8,225 nt of DNA from Auritidibacter sp. Marseille-P8566 (GCA_943325595.2 CALPQA020000064.1:1-8225); one strand, 5' to 3'; shown: positions 1-7,408, counted from the first letter of the stretch. The notes: generated from the sequence alone by a model not told the origin. Made by a program: numbers and translations.

Positions 1-774
1 AACAAACAAGGGGAAATTCGGGTGGACGATGCACAGGAAATTTTGAAAGCTTTGGCACTGAAATCGTATGAAGGCGGTTACAAAATTGTGATTGTTTGGA
101 TGGCGGAAAAAATGAATATTTCGGCGTCGAATAAACTGCTGAAATTGTTGGAAGAGCCACCAGAAAAAACGGTTTTTATATTGATTTCTGAAAATGAAGA
201 AGATATAATTCAAACGATTCGGTCGCGCTGTCAGGTGTTGCATTTTAATGGTTTGAGTGAGAAAATTATTGCCGACGGATTGATTCTTAGAGAAAATATT
301 GAAGCTAGTTTGGCAGATAAAATTGCACACCAATCACAAGGAAATTATAACAAAGCATTGCTTTTATTGGACGAAGAAAGTGAAGAATTGCCATTTGAAG
401 AATGGTTTGTTCTGTGGGTTCGTGCAGCTTTTCGAGCCAAGGGAAATGCGGCTGCCATTCAGGATTTGATTCTATGGAGCGAGCAAATTGCTGGTTTGGG
501 AAGAGAAACGCAGAAGAAGTTTTTGAACTTTTGTATTGACATGTTCCGACAGGCATTGCTGTTGAATTATGAAACACCAAAATTGGTTTATATGGAAATG
601 AAAGTGCCCAAATTTAAGCTGGAAAATTTTGCTCCGTTTGTAAATGGAAACAATATAAATGATATTTTCAAAGAGCTTTCGGATGCCATGTACCACATTG
701 AGCGCAACGGAAATGCGAAAATAATTTTGACTGATTTATCTATAAAACTGACTCGTTTAATTCACAAAAAATAA
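1..774 (+). CDS. holB: DNA polymerase III subunit delta prime (HolB), 5' end missing
   Basis: This subunit of the clamp-loader complex helps load the sliding clamp onto primed DNA at the replication fork. The reading frame is open from the first base, so the true start lies outside the window; the GTG at 22 is an internal Val codon, not a start. The visible 257 residues begin within the AAA+ ATPase-like domain. Seen in order: a Walker-B-like strand (KIVIVWMAEKM, about residues 28-38), the helix NKLLKLLEEPP (44-54) typical of HolB/DnaX proteins, a sensor-1 strand (TVFILIS, 57-63) and the SRCQ motif (75-78). The rest, about 80-257, is a helical lid and collar region with weak sequence conservation. 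From memory, full-length flavobacterial HolB is about 370-385 residues, so roughly one third is missing. The SRC and EEPP motifs make HolB or DnaX certain; the lack of DnaX's long C-terminal extension and the short length favour HolB. Confidence 0.9.
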   Translation, partial: NKQGEIRVDDAQEILKALALKSYEGGYKIVIVWMAEKMNISASNKLLKLLEEPPEKTVFILISENEEDIIQTIRSRCQVLHFNGLSEKIIADGLILRENIEASLADKIAHQSQGNYNKALLLLDEESEELPFEEWFVLWVRAAFRAKGNAAAIQDLILWSEQIAGLGRETQKKFLNFCIDMFRQALLLNYETPKLVYMEMKVPKFKLENFAPFVNGNNINDIFKELSDAMYHIERNGNAKIILTDLSIKLTRLIHKK

Positions 775-780
775 TAAATT

Positions 781-1164
781 ATGAATAATGTAGCTTCTAT
801 TTTGGTTTTGGTATTCTTAGCCCTTACTTTTTTGCAATCCGGATATGACAAATTATTTCATTGGAAAGACAATGTATCTTGGCTAACAGGACATTTTGCA
901 AATACAATATTGAAAAATGTGGTTCCCTTAGCGCTTTTCCACGTTTTGGTTTTGGAATTAATTTCGGGGATTTTGTGCGTGGTGGGCGCCATTGAATTAT
1001 TTGTAAATGAAGGCCGCACTTTTGGCTTTTATGGTGGGATTTTTTCTTGTGTTACACTATTGATGTTGCTTTTTGGGCAACGCTTGGCGAAAGAGTACGA
1101 CGGCGCTCGAACAATTGTAATTTATTTTATTCCTGCCGTAATGGTGGTGTATTGGTTGAATTAA
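781..1164 (+). CDS. Small DoxX-like integral membrane protein
   Basis: A 127-residue protein predicted to cross the inner membrane four times. Hydrophobic segments lie at about residues 4-22, 45-72, 80-97 and 110-126. Size, four-helix layout and the N-terminal LTFLQSGYDKLFHWK segment (helix 1 running into a Gly-x-Asp-Lys turn) resemble DoxX/DoxD-like proteins. That family is loosely defined: some members are linked to sulfur or quinone redox chemistry, but no function can be assigned here. The gene starts 6 bases after the holB stop, so it is probably transcribed with holB; such pairing says little about function. The ATG at 781 is preceded by AATAATAAATT, an AT-rich leader without a Shine-Dalgarno sequence, which is usual in Bacteroidota. 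Its stop is 2 bases from the stop of the convergent helicase gene. The membrane assignment is firm, the family name moderately so. Confidence 0.72.
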   Translation: MNNVASILVLVFLALTFLQSGYDKLFHWKDNVSWLTGHFANTILKNVVPLALFHVLVLELISGILCVVGAIELFVNEGRTFGFYGGIFSCVTLLMLLFGQRLAKEYDGARTIVIYFIPAVMVVYWLN

Positions 1165-1182
1165 ATTCACTTTCCAATACCC
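1146..1182. terminator. Inverted repeat over the convergent stop codons, possible bidirectional terminator
   Basis: Arms GTATTGG (1149-1155) and CCAATAC (1174-1180) pair over 7 bp. A GG/CC extension at 1146-1147 and 1181-1182 is possible if T1148 bulges. Inside is a second stem, TGAAT/ATTCA (1157-1161 and 1165-1169), around a TAA loop. The structure covers the last codons and stops of both the DoxX-like gene and the helicase gene. There is no clear U-tract on either side, so it is not a textbook intrinsic terminator, but it is the only candidate between two head-on transcripts. Confidence 0.35.
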
Positions 1183-3446
1183 GCTTTATACATTCTCATT
1201 TCGTTCCAAGTGAATTTATCGCCGTGTTTTTCCATTAACTCAGCCAAAGATTCTCCTTTAAATCCCTTGAACACTTTGGATAAGGCTTCGATTTTATCTT
1301 CTGGTAAAACTTCCGAAAGCTGTACCTGTTCGGCTTCAATTAATTTTGCAAAATGCCCGTAAATCGTTTGTGGCGTAAGTTTTCTAATCCCCGCAATTTC
1401 TTTTATAGAATTTTTTTGTTGCCACAATTCAAAAGTTTCCTGAACAGTCGATTTCTTAGGTTCTTTGGTTTTTGATGTCTTTTTAGACGCATAGCGATTT
1501 GCATCAAAATCATCTTCGACGAGCGTGATGTTGAGTTCCTTAAACTTAACTTGAATTTCGTTTATTTTATTTATTCTGTATAATTTTATTTCTTCGGAAA
1601 TCAGGTTTTCTTTAGAAATTGTTGCGCCTGAAACTACTGTGTTTACTAACAATTTGGCTTTCATTAATTGCAAAACTGCTTTGATTTGTAATTCCTCAAG
1701 CACCAATAATTCTTCGTAATAGGCTTTGACTTTTTTAACTCTTTTTACTTCTTCTAATTTCCATAAAATATCATAAACCGCATTGTCCATTGGAATAAAG
1801 AAATAATTGAAAGCGGCGTGAATTCTGTCAGAAATGTGATTTATATCGAAGGATTCACTTGCAAATAATTTGTCCAATTGCGATAAAAATTTTCGGGATG
1901 GCTCCAATAACTCACCGATGGATTCCGATTGTTTTTTGGCCCAAATAGCATGTTTTGATTTTTCAGAAACTTCCGATTTTTCGTTATAACTGAACTGATG
2001 GTTCCGCCATTCCTGAGCTAAATCGTTCCAATCGAATGTCGCTTTTAGATAATTTCGGATAAAATTTTTGGTTTCTTGCTGCAACGAAACGGCCAATGCT
2101 TCTTCGGTTGCTTTATTCAAAGAATAATCCATCACATCTTGATCGTTTGAAATGCCATTCATTCGTAACGGAGAAAGCAAAATCAAGCCTTTTAAGGAGC
2201 GCAATCGCGATAATGCAACATAGGCTTGTCCGGGAAGAAAAACTTGTGAAACATCGAGCGCTGCTTTTTCAAATGTTAATCCTTGGCTTTTATGAACGGT
2301 AATTGCCCAAGCAAGTTTTATTGGATAATGAACAAATGTTCCCAAAACTTCTTCGTCAATTTCTTTGGTCATTTCGTTGACTTTGTACCGAATATTTTGC
2401 CATTCGTATTTTTCAACTTCTATTGTTAGATTTTCATCTGGAAAATGAACTAAAATTTCGTCTTTAGAAAGTGATTTTATGAATCCCATTTTGCCATTAA
2501 AATATCGCTTTTCAAGGGAAAGATCATTTTTTACAAACATCACTTGTGCACCCACTTTCAACTGCAAGTTTTGCTCAATTGGAAATATTTTTTCTGGAAA
2601 ATCATCAACAATATCAGGCTTGAAGGTTTCTAATTTTCCTTCTAAATCTTGCAACGCCTGCGCATTCATTGTGTCGGCTTTTGCATTATGGGTCGTTAAA
2701 GTAATGTACCCTTTATTGGCTTTTAGGTCAAAATTGGGTTGCACATATTCGTTCAAATTTTTAATGTCTTCTTGCGAAATTTGGTTGTTTCGTAAGTTAT
2801 TTAATATCGAAATAAAAACATCATCCGTTTGACGGAAAATTTTAGAAAGCTCAATATACAAAGGTGGATTTTGCTGAACAACATGTGAATGAAAGAAGAA
2901 TTTCCCTTTGTAATATTTTTTTAACGTGCTCCATTCCTCGTCCCGAATTACGGGTGGTAACTGCAATAAATCGCCTATAAAAAGAACTTGAACACCTCCA
3001 AAAGACGTCTTCTTTTTGCGTACCGATTGCATCATGAAGTCAATTGCGTCCAATAAATCTGCGCGCAGCATACTCACTTCATCAATAATCAATAATTCCA
3101 TATTTCGGATTACCGATTTCTTTAAACCACTCATCCTGAAGTGTCTAACTAACGTACTTTTAGTTTCAAATTTCATAGAATCGGAGAAATGAGGTGCCGA
3201 ATTATCAGGAATAAATCCACCAAAAGGCAGTTGAAACATCGAGTGAATTGTAACTCCGCCAGCGTTTAAAGCTGCAATTCCTGTGGGTGCAACAACAACC
3301 GTGTTTTTATGTGTTGTTTGGATGATTTCTCTTAAAAGCGTGGTTTTACCGGTCCCCGCTTTGCCAGTCAAAAACACCGAGCGGTGCGTTTGGTTGATAA
3401 ATCGTAACGTAAATTCGGCGGCTTCGGAGATGGCTTGCATTGGCAT
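1167..3446 (-). CDS. PIF1/RecD-like superfamily 1 DNA helicase with C-terminal helix-turn-helix
   Basis: An ATP-dependent DNA helicase of 759 residues, related to the PIF1/RecD2 branch of superfamily 1B, which moves 5' to 3' on single-stranded DNA. All core motifs are intact: Walker A GKAGTGKT (28-35), motif Ia APTGIAALNAGG (53-64), Walker B LLIIDEVSM (118-126), motif III GDLLQLPPV (158-166), FRQ of motif IV (204-206), motif V ITVHKSQGLTF (382-392) and motif VI YVALSRLRS (409-417). The core ends near 430. A 330-residue C-terminal part follows: a charged, helical linker and then a helix-turn-helix region at about 668-745 (IKEIAGIRKLTPQTIYGHF, 681-699), similar to the HTH_40 type found at the end of RecQ-like and PIF1-like helicases, probably a DNA-binding or regulatory module. 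The stop is TGA. Two in-frame ATGs are close together (residues 1 and 3); I kept the upstream one. No convincing promoter is visible in the 115-base leader. Biological role unknown; genome maintenance is the reasonable inference. Confidence 0.88.
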   Translation of the reverse strand: MPMQAISEAAEFTLRFINQTHRSVFLTGKAGTGKTTLLREIIQTTHKNTVVVAPTGIAALNAGGVTIHSMFQLPFGGFIPDNSAPHFSDSMKFETKSTLVRHFRMSGLKKSVIRNMELLIIDEVSMLRADLLDAIDFMMQSVRKKKTSFGGVQVLFIGDLLQLPPVIRDEEWSTLKKYYKGKFFFHSHVVQQNPPLYIELSKIFRQTDDVFISILNNLRNNQISQEDIKNLNEYVQPNFDLKANKGYITLTTHNAKADTMNAQALQDLEGKLETFKPDIVDDFPEKIFPIEQNLQLKVGAQVMFVKNDLSLEKRYFNGKMGFIKSLSKDEILVHFPDENLTIEVEKYEWQNIRYKVNEMTKEIDEEVLGTFVHYPIKLAWAITVHKSQGLTFEKAALDVSQVFLPGQAYVALSRLRSLKGLILLSPLRMNGISNDQDVMDYSLNKATEEALAVSLQQETKNFIRNYLKATFDWNDLAQEWRNHQFSYNEKSEVSEKSKHAIWAKKQSESIGELLEPSRKFLSQLDKLFASESFDINHISDRIHAAFNYFFIPMDNAVYDILWKLEEVKRVKKVKAYYEELLVLEELQIKAVLQLMKAKLLVNTVVSGATISKENLISEEIKLYRINKINEIQVKFKELNITLVEDDFDANRYASKKTSKTKEPKKSTVQETFELWQQKNSIKEIAGIRKLTPQTIYGHFAKLIEAEQVQLSEVLPEDKIEALSKVFKGFKGESLAELMEKHGDKFTWNEMRMYKAGIGK

Positions 3447-3512
3447 AAATTAGAAGTTGAAAGTACTAAAAATTTCTTGATTCGATTACTATTAATTTAT
3501 TTTTTATAAACA

Positions 3513-3542
3513 AAAAATGCCTTCTCGAGGGAAGACATTTTT
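3513..3542 (-). terminator. Rho-independent terminator of the OmpH-like gene
   Basis: On the minus strand, 19 bases after the OmpH-like stop, the RNA would fold into a stem of AAUGUCUUC against GAAGGCAUU (9 bp including one U-G pair, extended by three A-U pairs) around a CCUCGA loop. A run of six U residues follows, beginning inside the stem. The U-G pair would be a C-A mismatch if read from the plus strand, so the hairpin is stronger in the minus direction, matching the gene it follows. It separates the OmpH-like gene from the helicase gene downstream. Confidence 0.8.
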
Positions 3543-3561
3543 CGGAATATATTTCTGAGAA

Positions 3562-4164
3562 TTATTTCTTTTTTTCTAGCTTTTCTATTTCTTTTTTTGC
3601 ATCCGCTTTAACGTCAGTAGTTGCAGCTGGTTTTGAACCCGAAATGTATTTATCGTTCAAAAGTTTTACGATTTCTTTTGTGATATCGTATTTGTCTTCT
3701 GCATACAAAATAGTTGCTGCTTCGCCTGTTCCATAAATATAAGCGTATCCTTTTTCTTTCCCGTATGTTTTGATAAATTTTTTCACGTTGCTTACAACTG
3801 AATCAATTTCTACACCGCTTTCTTGTTGCAATTGTTGCGACATTGCTTGTTGAGCATATTGAAGTTCTTGCTCTCTTTTTTGCAATTCAGCTCCTTTTTG
3901 TTGTGCCCAAGCTTGTCCGTTTAATTGAGCATTTTTTTGAAAACTAGCTGCCTCTGTTTTAAAACGTGCTATTTCTGCTTCCAACTCTTTACCCATTTCT
4001 TGTGATTTGGCTTTGTATTTTGCTTCAACATCTTTAGCTTCTGTATATTCACTCATTAATTTTGAAGTATCTACGTAAGCGGTTTTTGTTGTGGCAACTT
4101 CTGCAGTTTTATTACATGAGATAATTGAAAATGCGATTGCGATAAGTACTAATGATTTTTTCAT
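3562..4164 (-). CDS. OmpH/Skp-family lipoprotein, probable periplasmic chaperone-like protein
   Basis: A 200-residue exported protein. The N terminus is a lipoprotein signal peptide: MKK, a hydrophobic stretch (5-15) and a lipobox IISC with Cys17 as the predicted lipidated residue. The mature part fits the Skp/OmpH fold: a short strand (AYVDTSKLMSEY, 29-40), a long helical, coiled-coil region rich in Lys, Glu, Gln and Ala (about 42-116), and a C-terminal core GYAYIYGTGEAATILYAED (139-157) followed by a helix. Skp-type proteins hold unfolded outer-membrane proteins in the periplasm; E. coli Skp is soluble, whereas this one should be membrane-anchored. The tail (185-200) is Lys/Glu-rich. No acidic export signal follows Cys17, so the protein probably faces the periplasm rather than the cell surface (inference). 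In Bacteroidota Skp-like genes often sit beside bamA; here none is adjacent, suggesting a paralogue. It has its own terminator and stands alone, with 230 bases upstream. Confidence 0.82.
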   Translation of the reverse strand: MKKSLVLIAIAFSIISCNKTAEVATTKTAYVDTSKLMSEYTEAKDVEAKYKAKSQEMGKELEAEIARFKTEAASFQKNAQLNGQAWAQQKGAELQKREQELQYAQQAMSQQLQQESGVEIDSVVSNVKKFIKTYGKEKGYAYIYGTGEAATILYAEDKYDITKEIVKLLNDKYISGSKPAATTDVKADAKKEIEKLEKKK

Positions 4165-4342
4165 CCTAATTTTTAATTGATTTTTTTATTTTGGTAAAAG
4201 TATAAATTTTTGATTAATAATCTTAAAAAGTTTCAAACTTGCCTTATTTTACAACTATAAGGTTTTACAATGCTTTTTATTATTCTTATAATTTTAAGTT
4301 ATAAAAAGCGGCTTTATTATCTTCAAATTGCAAAACGTTCTC

Positions 4343-4369
4343 AAAAAAGACAATAAAAGCTACCTTTTA
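4343..4369 (-). terminator. Weak hairpin downstream of the methyltransferase gene
   Basis: The 230 bases between the methyltransferase and OmpH-like genes hold no gene. On the minus strand, about 25 bases after the methyltransferase stop, TAAAAG (4369-4364) can pair with CTTTTA (4359-4354) around a GTAG loop. A run of six T (4348-4343) follows after 5 further bases. The stem is short and almost all A-T, so termination here is uncertain. The remainder of the gap (4165-4342) is very AT-rich, and the promoter of the OmpH-like gene must lie in it, but no clear consensus element is visible. Confidence 0.25.
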
Positions 4370-4394
4370 AACAAAAACCTTCTTTTAAATCGCT

Positions 4395-5255
4395 TTAAAA
4401 TGCGTTTTCGTTGTTTTTTAGGACATAAATATGAGATGAAAACTCAAAACTTCGAATTGCTTTCCAATTTGACACCAATCCGATCCAAAAGGCTTTTATA
4501 AAATTCATTTTCCCGTTTTTGTATTTTTCGGACAACAAACTCACATAAAAAGAATCAAATTTCATAGGAAGGATTTTTTCTAGTTTGATATTCTCTTTTA
4601 GAAAAAGTAATTTTATTGCTGTTTTAGAAAAATGCCAAAAGTGGATTGGCACATCATAAGCCGCCCAAAACTTTCCATAATATTTTGCATCGTAGGATTT
4701 AAAATTGGGAACCGCAATGATTATAGTTCCGTTTGGCTTTACTAATCTTTTCAATTCTTTGATTTGATTGTCTAAATTAGGAACGTGTTCTAAAACATGC
4801 CACATGGTAATTACATCAAAAGAATGACTTTCCAATTCTTGAGTTTCTGCAACAAATTCTATTCCTTTTTGAATCGCAATTGCTTTAGCTTTTTCACTTG
4901 GCTCTACGCCTATTGTGCTCCAGCCATTATTTTTTGCGGTTAATAAAAAATCTCCTGTTCCGGCTCCAATATCCAACAATTTCCCTTTGCTTAAACTGGA
5001 ACTGTTTATTAATTTTAATTTGTTTTTTAGTGCTATTCCTTTTACAAAATGATAGGCTTTTTCAAATAAAGAACGTTTAGAATCGGTATGTGAAATGTAA
5101 TCGGCGCTTTCATAATAGCGCCCCAGATTTTCAAGACTTGGCTGTGGCGATGTAATTAACATGTCCAATGTTGCATCATGATACAAATCAAATGTTTCTT
5201 GGGAAACAGAATAATCTTTTACGGTAAGGAAATGTTTTTTATTTGAAATATCCAT
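4395..5255 (-). CDS. Class I SAM-dependent methyltransferase, substrate unknown
   Basis: A 286-residue cytoplasmic enzyme that transfers a methyl group from S-adenosylmethionine. The Rossmann-fold core is clear: motif I LLDIGAGTG (93-101) binds the SAM glycine-rich loop, Glu118 in IGVEPSE is the acidic residue for the ribose hydroxyls, SFDVITMWHVLEHV (145-158) is the motif II/III region typical of the UbiG/UbiE-like Methyltransf_11/23 families, and LKRLVKPNGTIIIAVPN (168-184) follows. DVPIHFWHFS (201-210) matches the DVPxHxxHFS segment common in these enzymes. An N-terminal 90 residues with a YYESADYIS stretch precedes the core, and about 75 residues follow it; neither part names a substrate. 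UbiG-like similarity does not imply ubiquinone synthesis, since Bacteroidota use menaquinone. The gene is separated from mnmG by 195 bases containing a parS site and repeats, so it may have its own promoter. Family certain, substrate not. Confidence 0.85.
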   Translation of the reverse strand: MDISNKKHFLTVKDYSVSQETFDLYHDATLDMLITSPQPSLENLGRYYESADYISHTDSKRSLFEKAYHFVKGIALKNKLKLINSSSLSKGKLLDIGAGTGDFLLTAKNNGWSTIGVEPSEKAKAIAIQKGIEFVAETQELESHSFDVITMWHVLEHVPNLDNQIKELKRLVKPNGTIIIAVPNFKSYDAKYYGKFWAAYDVPIHFWHFSKTAIKLLFLKENIKLEKILPMKFDSFYVSLLSEKYKNGKMNFIKAFWIGLVSNWKAIRSFEFSSHIYVLKNNENAF

Positions 5256-5273
5256 TTTTCGAAATTTGTTTTG

Positions 5274-5301
5274 GGTTCTAGGTTTTAGGTTGTGGGTTAA
5301 A
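5274..5301. repeat. Degenerate 7-base tandem repeat, GGTTnnn x4
   Basis: Four consecutive heptamers, GGTTCTA, GGTTTTA, GGTTGTG and GGTTAAA, lie 19 bases upstream of the methyltransferase start. The first two also form the left arm of a nested inverted repeat: TAGGTTT (5279-5285) with AAACCTA (5318-5324), and TAGG (5286-5289) with CCTA (5309-5312). No U-tract follows, so it does not look like a terminator. Purpose unknown. Confidence 0.5.
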
Positions 5302-5396
5302 ACCGATTCCTAAATTTAAACCTAAAGTATTTTAATAATTTTGTTTTTAAAAGTTTAATATTCAAAAAACGCAATCCTAGCAGGACTTTCCGCCAT

Positions 5397-5412
5397 AGTT
5401 TCACGTGGAACA
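5397..5412. other. parS-like ParB binding site (15/16), downstream of mnmG
   Basis: The sequence aGTTTCACGTGGAACA matches the parS palindrome TGTTTCACGTGGAACA at all positions but the first; the CACGTG core and both flanks are intact. It lies 38 bases beyond the mnmG stop, in a non-coding gap. It is inverted relative to the other two sites in the window. ParB dimers load at such sites, spread along DNA and, with ParA, position the origin region of the chromosome. One mismatch is within the range seen among natural chromosomal parS sites. Confidence 0.82.
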
Positions 5413-5422
5413 TTACAATTCT

Positions 5423-5451
5423 AAATTCAGAAATCAGAAATCTAAAATAAT
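5423..5451. repeat. Degenerate 7/8-base tandem repeat, AAATnnn
   Basis: The units AAATTCAG, AAATCAG, AAATCTA and AAATAAT follow one another directly and end on the first base of the mnmG stop complement. With the GGTT-type heptamers at 5274-5301 this gives two period-7 tracts in the same 195-base gap, one on each side of the parS-like site. The units of the two tracts differ in sequence. No function is known to me; slippage-prone intergenic filler is the simplest reading. Confidence 0.4.
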
Positions 5452-7322
5452 TAACGTCCCATATAAATTAACAATACTGAAATATCACTTGGGGAAACTC
5501 CACTTATTCTTGATGCTTGAGAAATCGTAACTGGTCGGATTTTTCCGAGCTTCTGTCTTGCTTCAATCGACATTGATTTTATTTTATTATAATCGAAGTT
5601 CTCAGGGATTTTCACGTCTTCTAAACGTGTTAATTTGTTGGCGTTGTTTCGTTCCTTTTCGATATAACCCGAATATTTAACTTGAATTTCTGCTTGTTCC
5701 AAAATCTCTAAATCCACTTCATTAGCGTCAATATAATCTTTTACTTTTTGTAATTGCAGCATGTCGTTCAACTCAATTTGAGGACGAGAAAACATCTTAA
5801 ACATCTTATCACTTTGGTTTACCAAAGCAGTTTCTTTTGCTTCTAAAATAGGATTTGCTTCTTCTGCAGTGATGCTTGTTTCTTTAAAAAAAGCAACCAT
5901 TTTTTCGGATTCTTTTAGCTTATGTTCCATTCGTCGCAAACGCAATTCAGAAGCTAATCCTATTTCGTGTGACATTGGCGTCAGTCTGAAATCGGCATTG
6001 TCTTGACGTAAAAGCGTTCTAAATTCAGCTCTCGAAGTAAACATTCTATAAGGTTCTTCCGTGCCTTTTGTTATTAAATCATCAATTAAAACTCCGATAT
6101 AAGCCTCATCTCTTTTGAGAATTAGTGGCGCTCTTTCTTGAACTTTCAAAGCTGCATTAATTCCCGCCATCAACCCTTGAGAAGCCGCTTCTTCGTATCC
6201 AGTAGTCCCGTTGATTTGTCCAGCGAAATACAAGCCTTCAACCAACTTAGTTTCTAGCGTATGTTTTAATTGTGTTGGTGGAAAATAATCATATTCAATT
6301 GCGTATCCTGGACGGAAAAACTTCACGTTTTCAAATCCCACTACGGAGCGCAATGCTTTAAATTGTATGTCTTCTGGTAATGAAGTTGAAAAACCATTTA
6401 CATAAACTTCGACCGTATTCCACCCTTCCGGTTCTACAAATAACTGATGTCTTTCCTTGTCGGCAAAACGGTTTATTTTATCTTCAATTGACGGACAATA
6501 TCTCGGTCCGATGCTTTTTATTCTTCCATTAAACATTGGGGAACGGTCAAATCCTTCTCTCAAAATATCGTGAACATCCAAAGAGGTATACGTCATGTGA
6601 CATGATTTTTGATGCGATAAAGGTTTTGTAAGGTCTGAATAAGAGAATTTATCTGGCTTTGCATCGCCTTTTTCTTCATTCATTTTCGAATAATCCAGCG
6701 ATCTTCCATCCACACGTGGCGGCGTGCCTGTTTTCATTCTACCCGATTCAAAACCTGCTTTTACTAAATCCTCAGTGATTCCATAGGCAGCGCTTTCGCC
6801 AGCTCTTCCTCCCCCGAATTGTTTTTCACCAATATGAATTAATCCATTCAAGAAAGTTCCGTTCGTTAAAACTACAGATTTGGCTTTTATTTCTATTCCT
6901 AAAGACGTTTTAATTCCTTTAATTTTTCCTTCTTCGATAATTAAACCGCCAACCATTTCTTGATAGAAATCGAGGTTTGGGGTTTGCTCTAACATTAATC
7001 GCCATTCTTCTGCGAAACGCATTCGGTCGCTTTGAACTCTTGGCGACCACATAGCAGGACCTTTGGATTTATTCAGCATTTTGAATTGGATAGCGGTTCT
7101 ATCGGAAACAATTCCCGAGTAACCACCAAGCGCATCAATCTCTCGAACGATTTGTCCTTTTGCGATTCCTCCCATTGCGGGATTGCAGGACATTTGCGCT
7201 ATGTTTTGCAGACTCATGGTAACCAATAAAGTTTTTGCGCCTAAATTAGCTGATGCCGCGGCTGCTTCCGAACCCGCGTGACCTGCGCCAACTACAATTA
7301 CATCGTATATATCTTGAAACAA
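5451..7322 (-). CDS. mnmG: tRNA uridine-5-carboxymethylaminomethyl(34) synthesis enzyme MnmG
   Basis: A 623-residue FAD protein, the usual length for the family. With its partner MnmE it installs the carboxymethylaminomethyl group on the wobble uridine (U34) of certain tRNAs, using methylene-tetrahydrofolate, glycine or ammonium, and NADH. Visible signs: the N-terminal dinucleotide-binding motif VVGAGHAGSEAA (10-21); SCNPAMGGIAKG (45-56); the first GidA signature GPRYCPSIEDKINRF (272-286), in which Cys276 corresponds to the catalytic Cys277 of the E. coli enzyme; and the second signature beginning AGQINGTTGYEEAASQG (367-383). The C-terminal helical domain that contacts MnmE and tRNA runs from about 550 (YSGYIEKERNN) to the end. 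The start MFQDIYDVIVVG places the FAD motif at the usual distance. No gene for MnmE is in the window. A parS site and a possible promoter lie in the leader, and another parS follows the stop. Confidence 0.98.
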   Translation of the reverse strand: MFQDIYDVIVVGAGHAGSEAAAASANLGAKTLLVTMSLQNIAQMSCNPAMGGIAKGQIVREIDALGGYSGIVSDRTAIQFKMLNKSKGPAMWSPRVQSDRMRFAEEWRLMLEQTPNLDFYQEMVGGLIIEEGKIKGIKTSLGIEIKAKSVVLTNGTFLNGLIHIGEKQFGGGRAGESAAYGITEDLVKAGFESGRMKTGTPPRVDGRSLDYSKMNEEKGDAKPDKFSYSDLTKPLSHQKSCHMTYTSLDVHDILREGFDRSPMFNGRIKSIGPRYCPSIEDKINRFADKERHQLFVEPEGWNTVEVYVNGFSTSLPEDIQFKALRSVVGFENVKFFRPGYAIEYDYFPPTQLKHTLETKLVEGLYFAGQINGTTGYEEAASQGLMAGINAALKVQERAPLILKRDEAYIGVLIDDLITKGTEEPYRMFTSRAEFRTLLRQDNADFRLTPMSHEIGLASELRLRRMEHKLKESEKMVAFFKETSITAEEANPILEAKETALVNQSDKMFKMFSRPQIELNDMLQLQKVKDYIDANEVDLEILEQAEIQVKYSGYIEKERNNANKLTRLEDVKIPENFDYNKIKSMSIEARQKLGKIRPVTISQASRISGVSPSDISVLLIYMGR

Positions 7323-7362
7323 ATTATTATTTATTTAATGTTCGTTTATTCTTAATTCTAAA

Positions 7363-7378
7363 TGTTCCACGTGAAACA
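7363..7378. other. parS ParB binding site (16/16) in the mnmG leader
   Basis: TGTTCCACGTGAAACA, identical to the B. subtilis-type parS sequence. It sits 41 bases upstream of the mnmG start codon, between that start and the candidate promoter at 7409-7416, so it would be in the 5' untranslated region of the mnmG message. ParB bound and spreading here could affect mnmG transcription (inference). Site centres are 172 bp from the third site and about 1.97 kb from the first. Confidence 0.93.
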
Positions 7379-7408
7379 TTGCTGTTTTTTAACTATCATT
7401 TCCAAATG

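Noticed and set aside
22..24. GTG as the start codon of the first gene
   Set aside because: The frame is open back to base 1 with residues NKQGEIR that continue the HolB sequence, and the protein would otherwise begin in the middle of the AAA+ fold. The gene is simply cut by the window edge.
2096..2832. Plus-strand open frames opposite the helicase gene
   Set aside because: They are antisense to a complete helicase with intact motifs and show no recognisable domain; ordinary shadows of coding sequence.
4195..4202. TACTTTTA (minus strand) as a -7 promoter element for the OmpH-like gene
   Set aside because: It lacks the final G of TAnnTTTG, and the nearest upstream TTG is about 31 bases away, too far for the usual -33 spacing. 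In DNA this AT-rich such matches are frequent.
6711..6721. A further CACGTG core inside mnmG as a possible fourth parS
   Set aside because: Only the central hexamer is shared; the flanks (CCA left and GCGG right) do not match the TGTTC and AAACA arms, and the bases are explained by the conserved coding sequence.
7253..7405. Plus-strand open frame running from inside mnmG through the second parS
   Set aside because: It is antisense to the start of mnmG, and the peptide segment NVPRET is merely parS read in another frame. No sign of selection as a protein.
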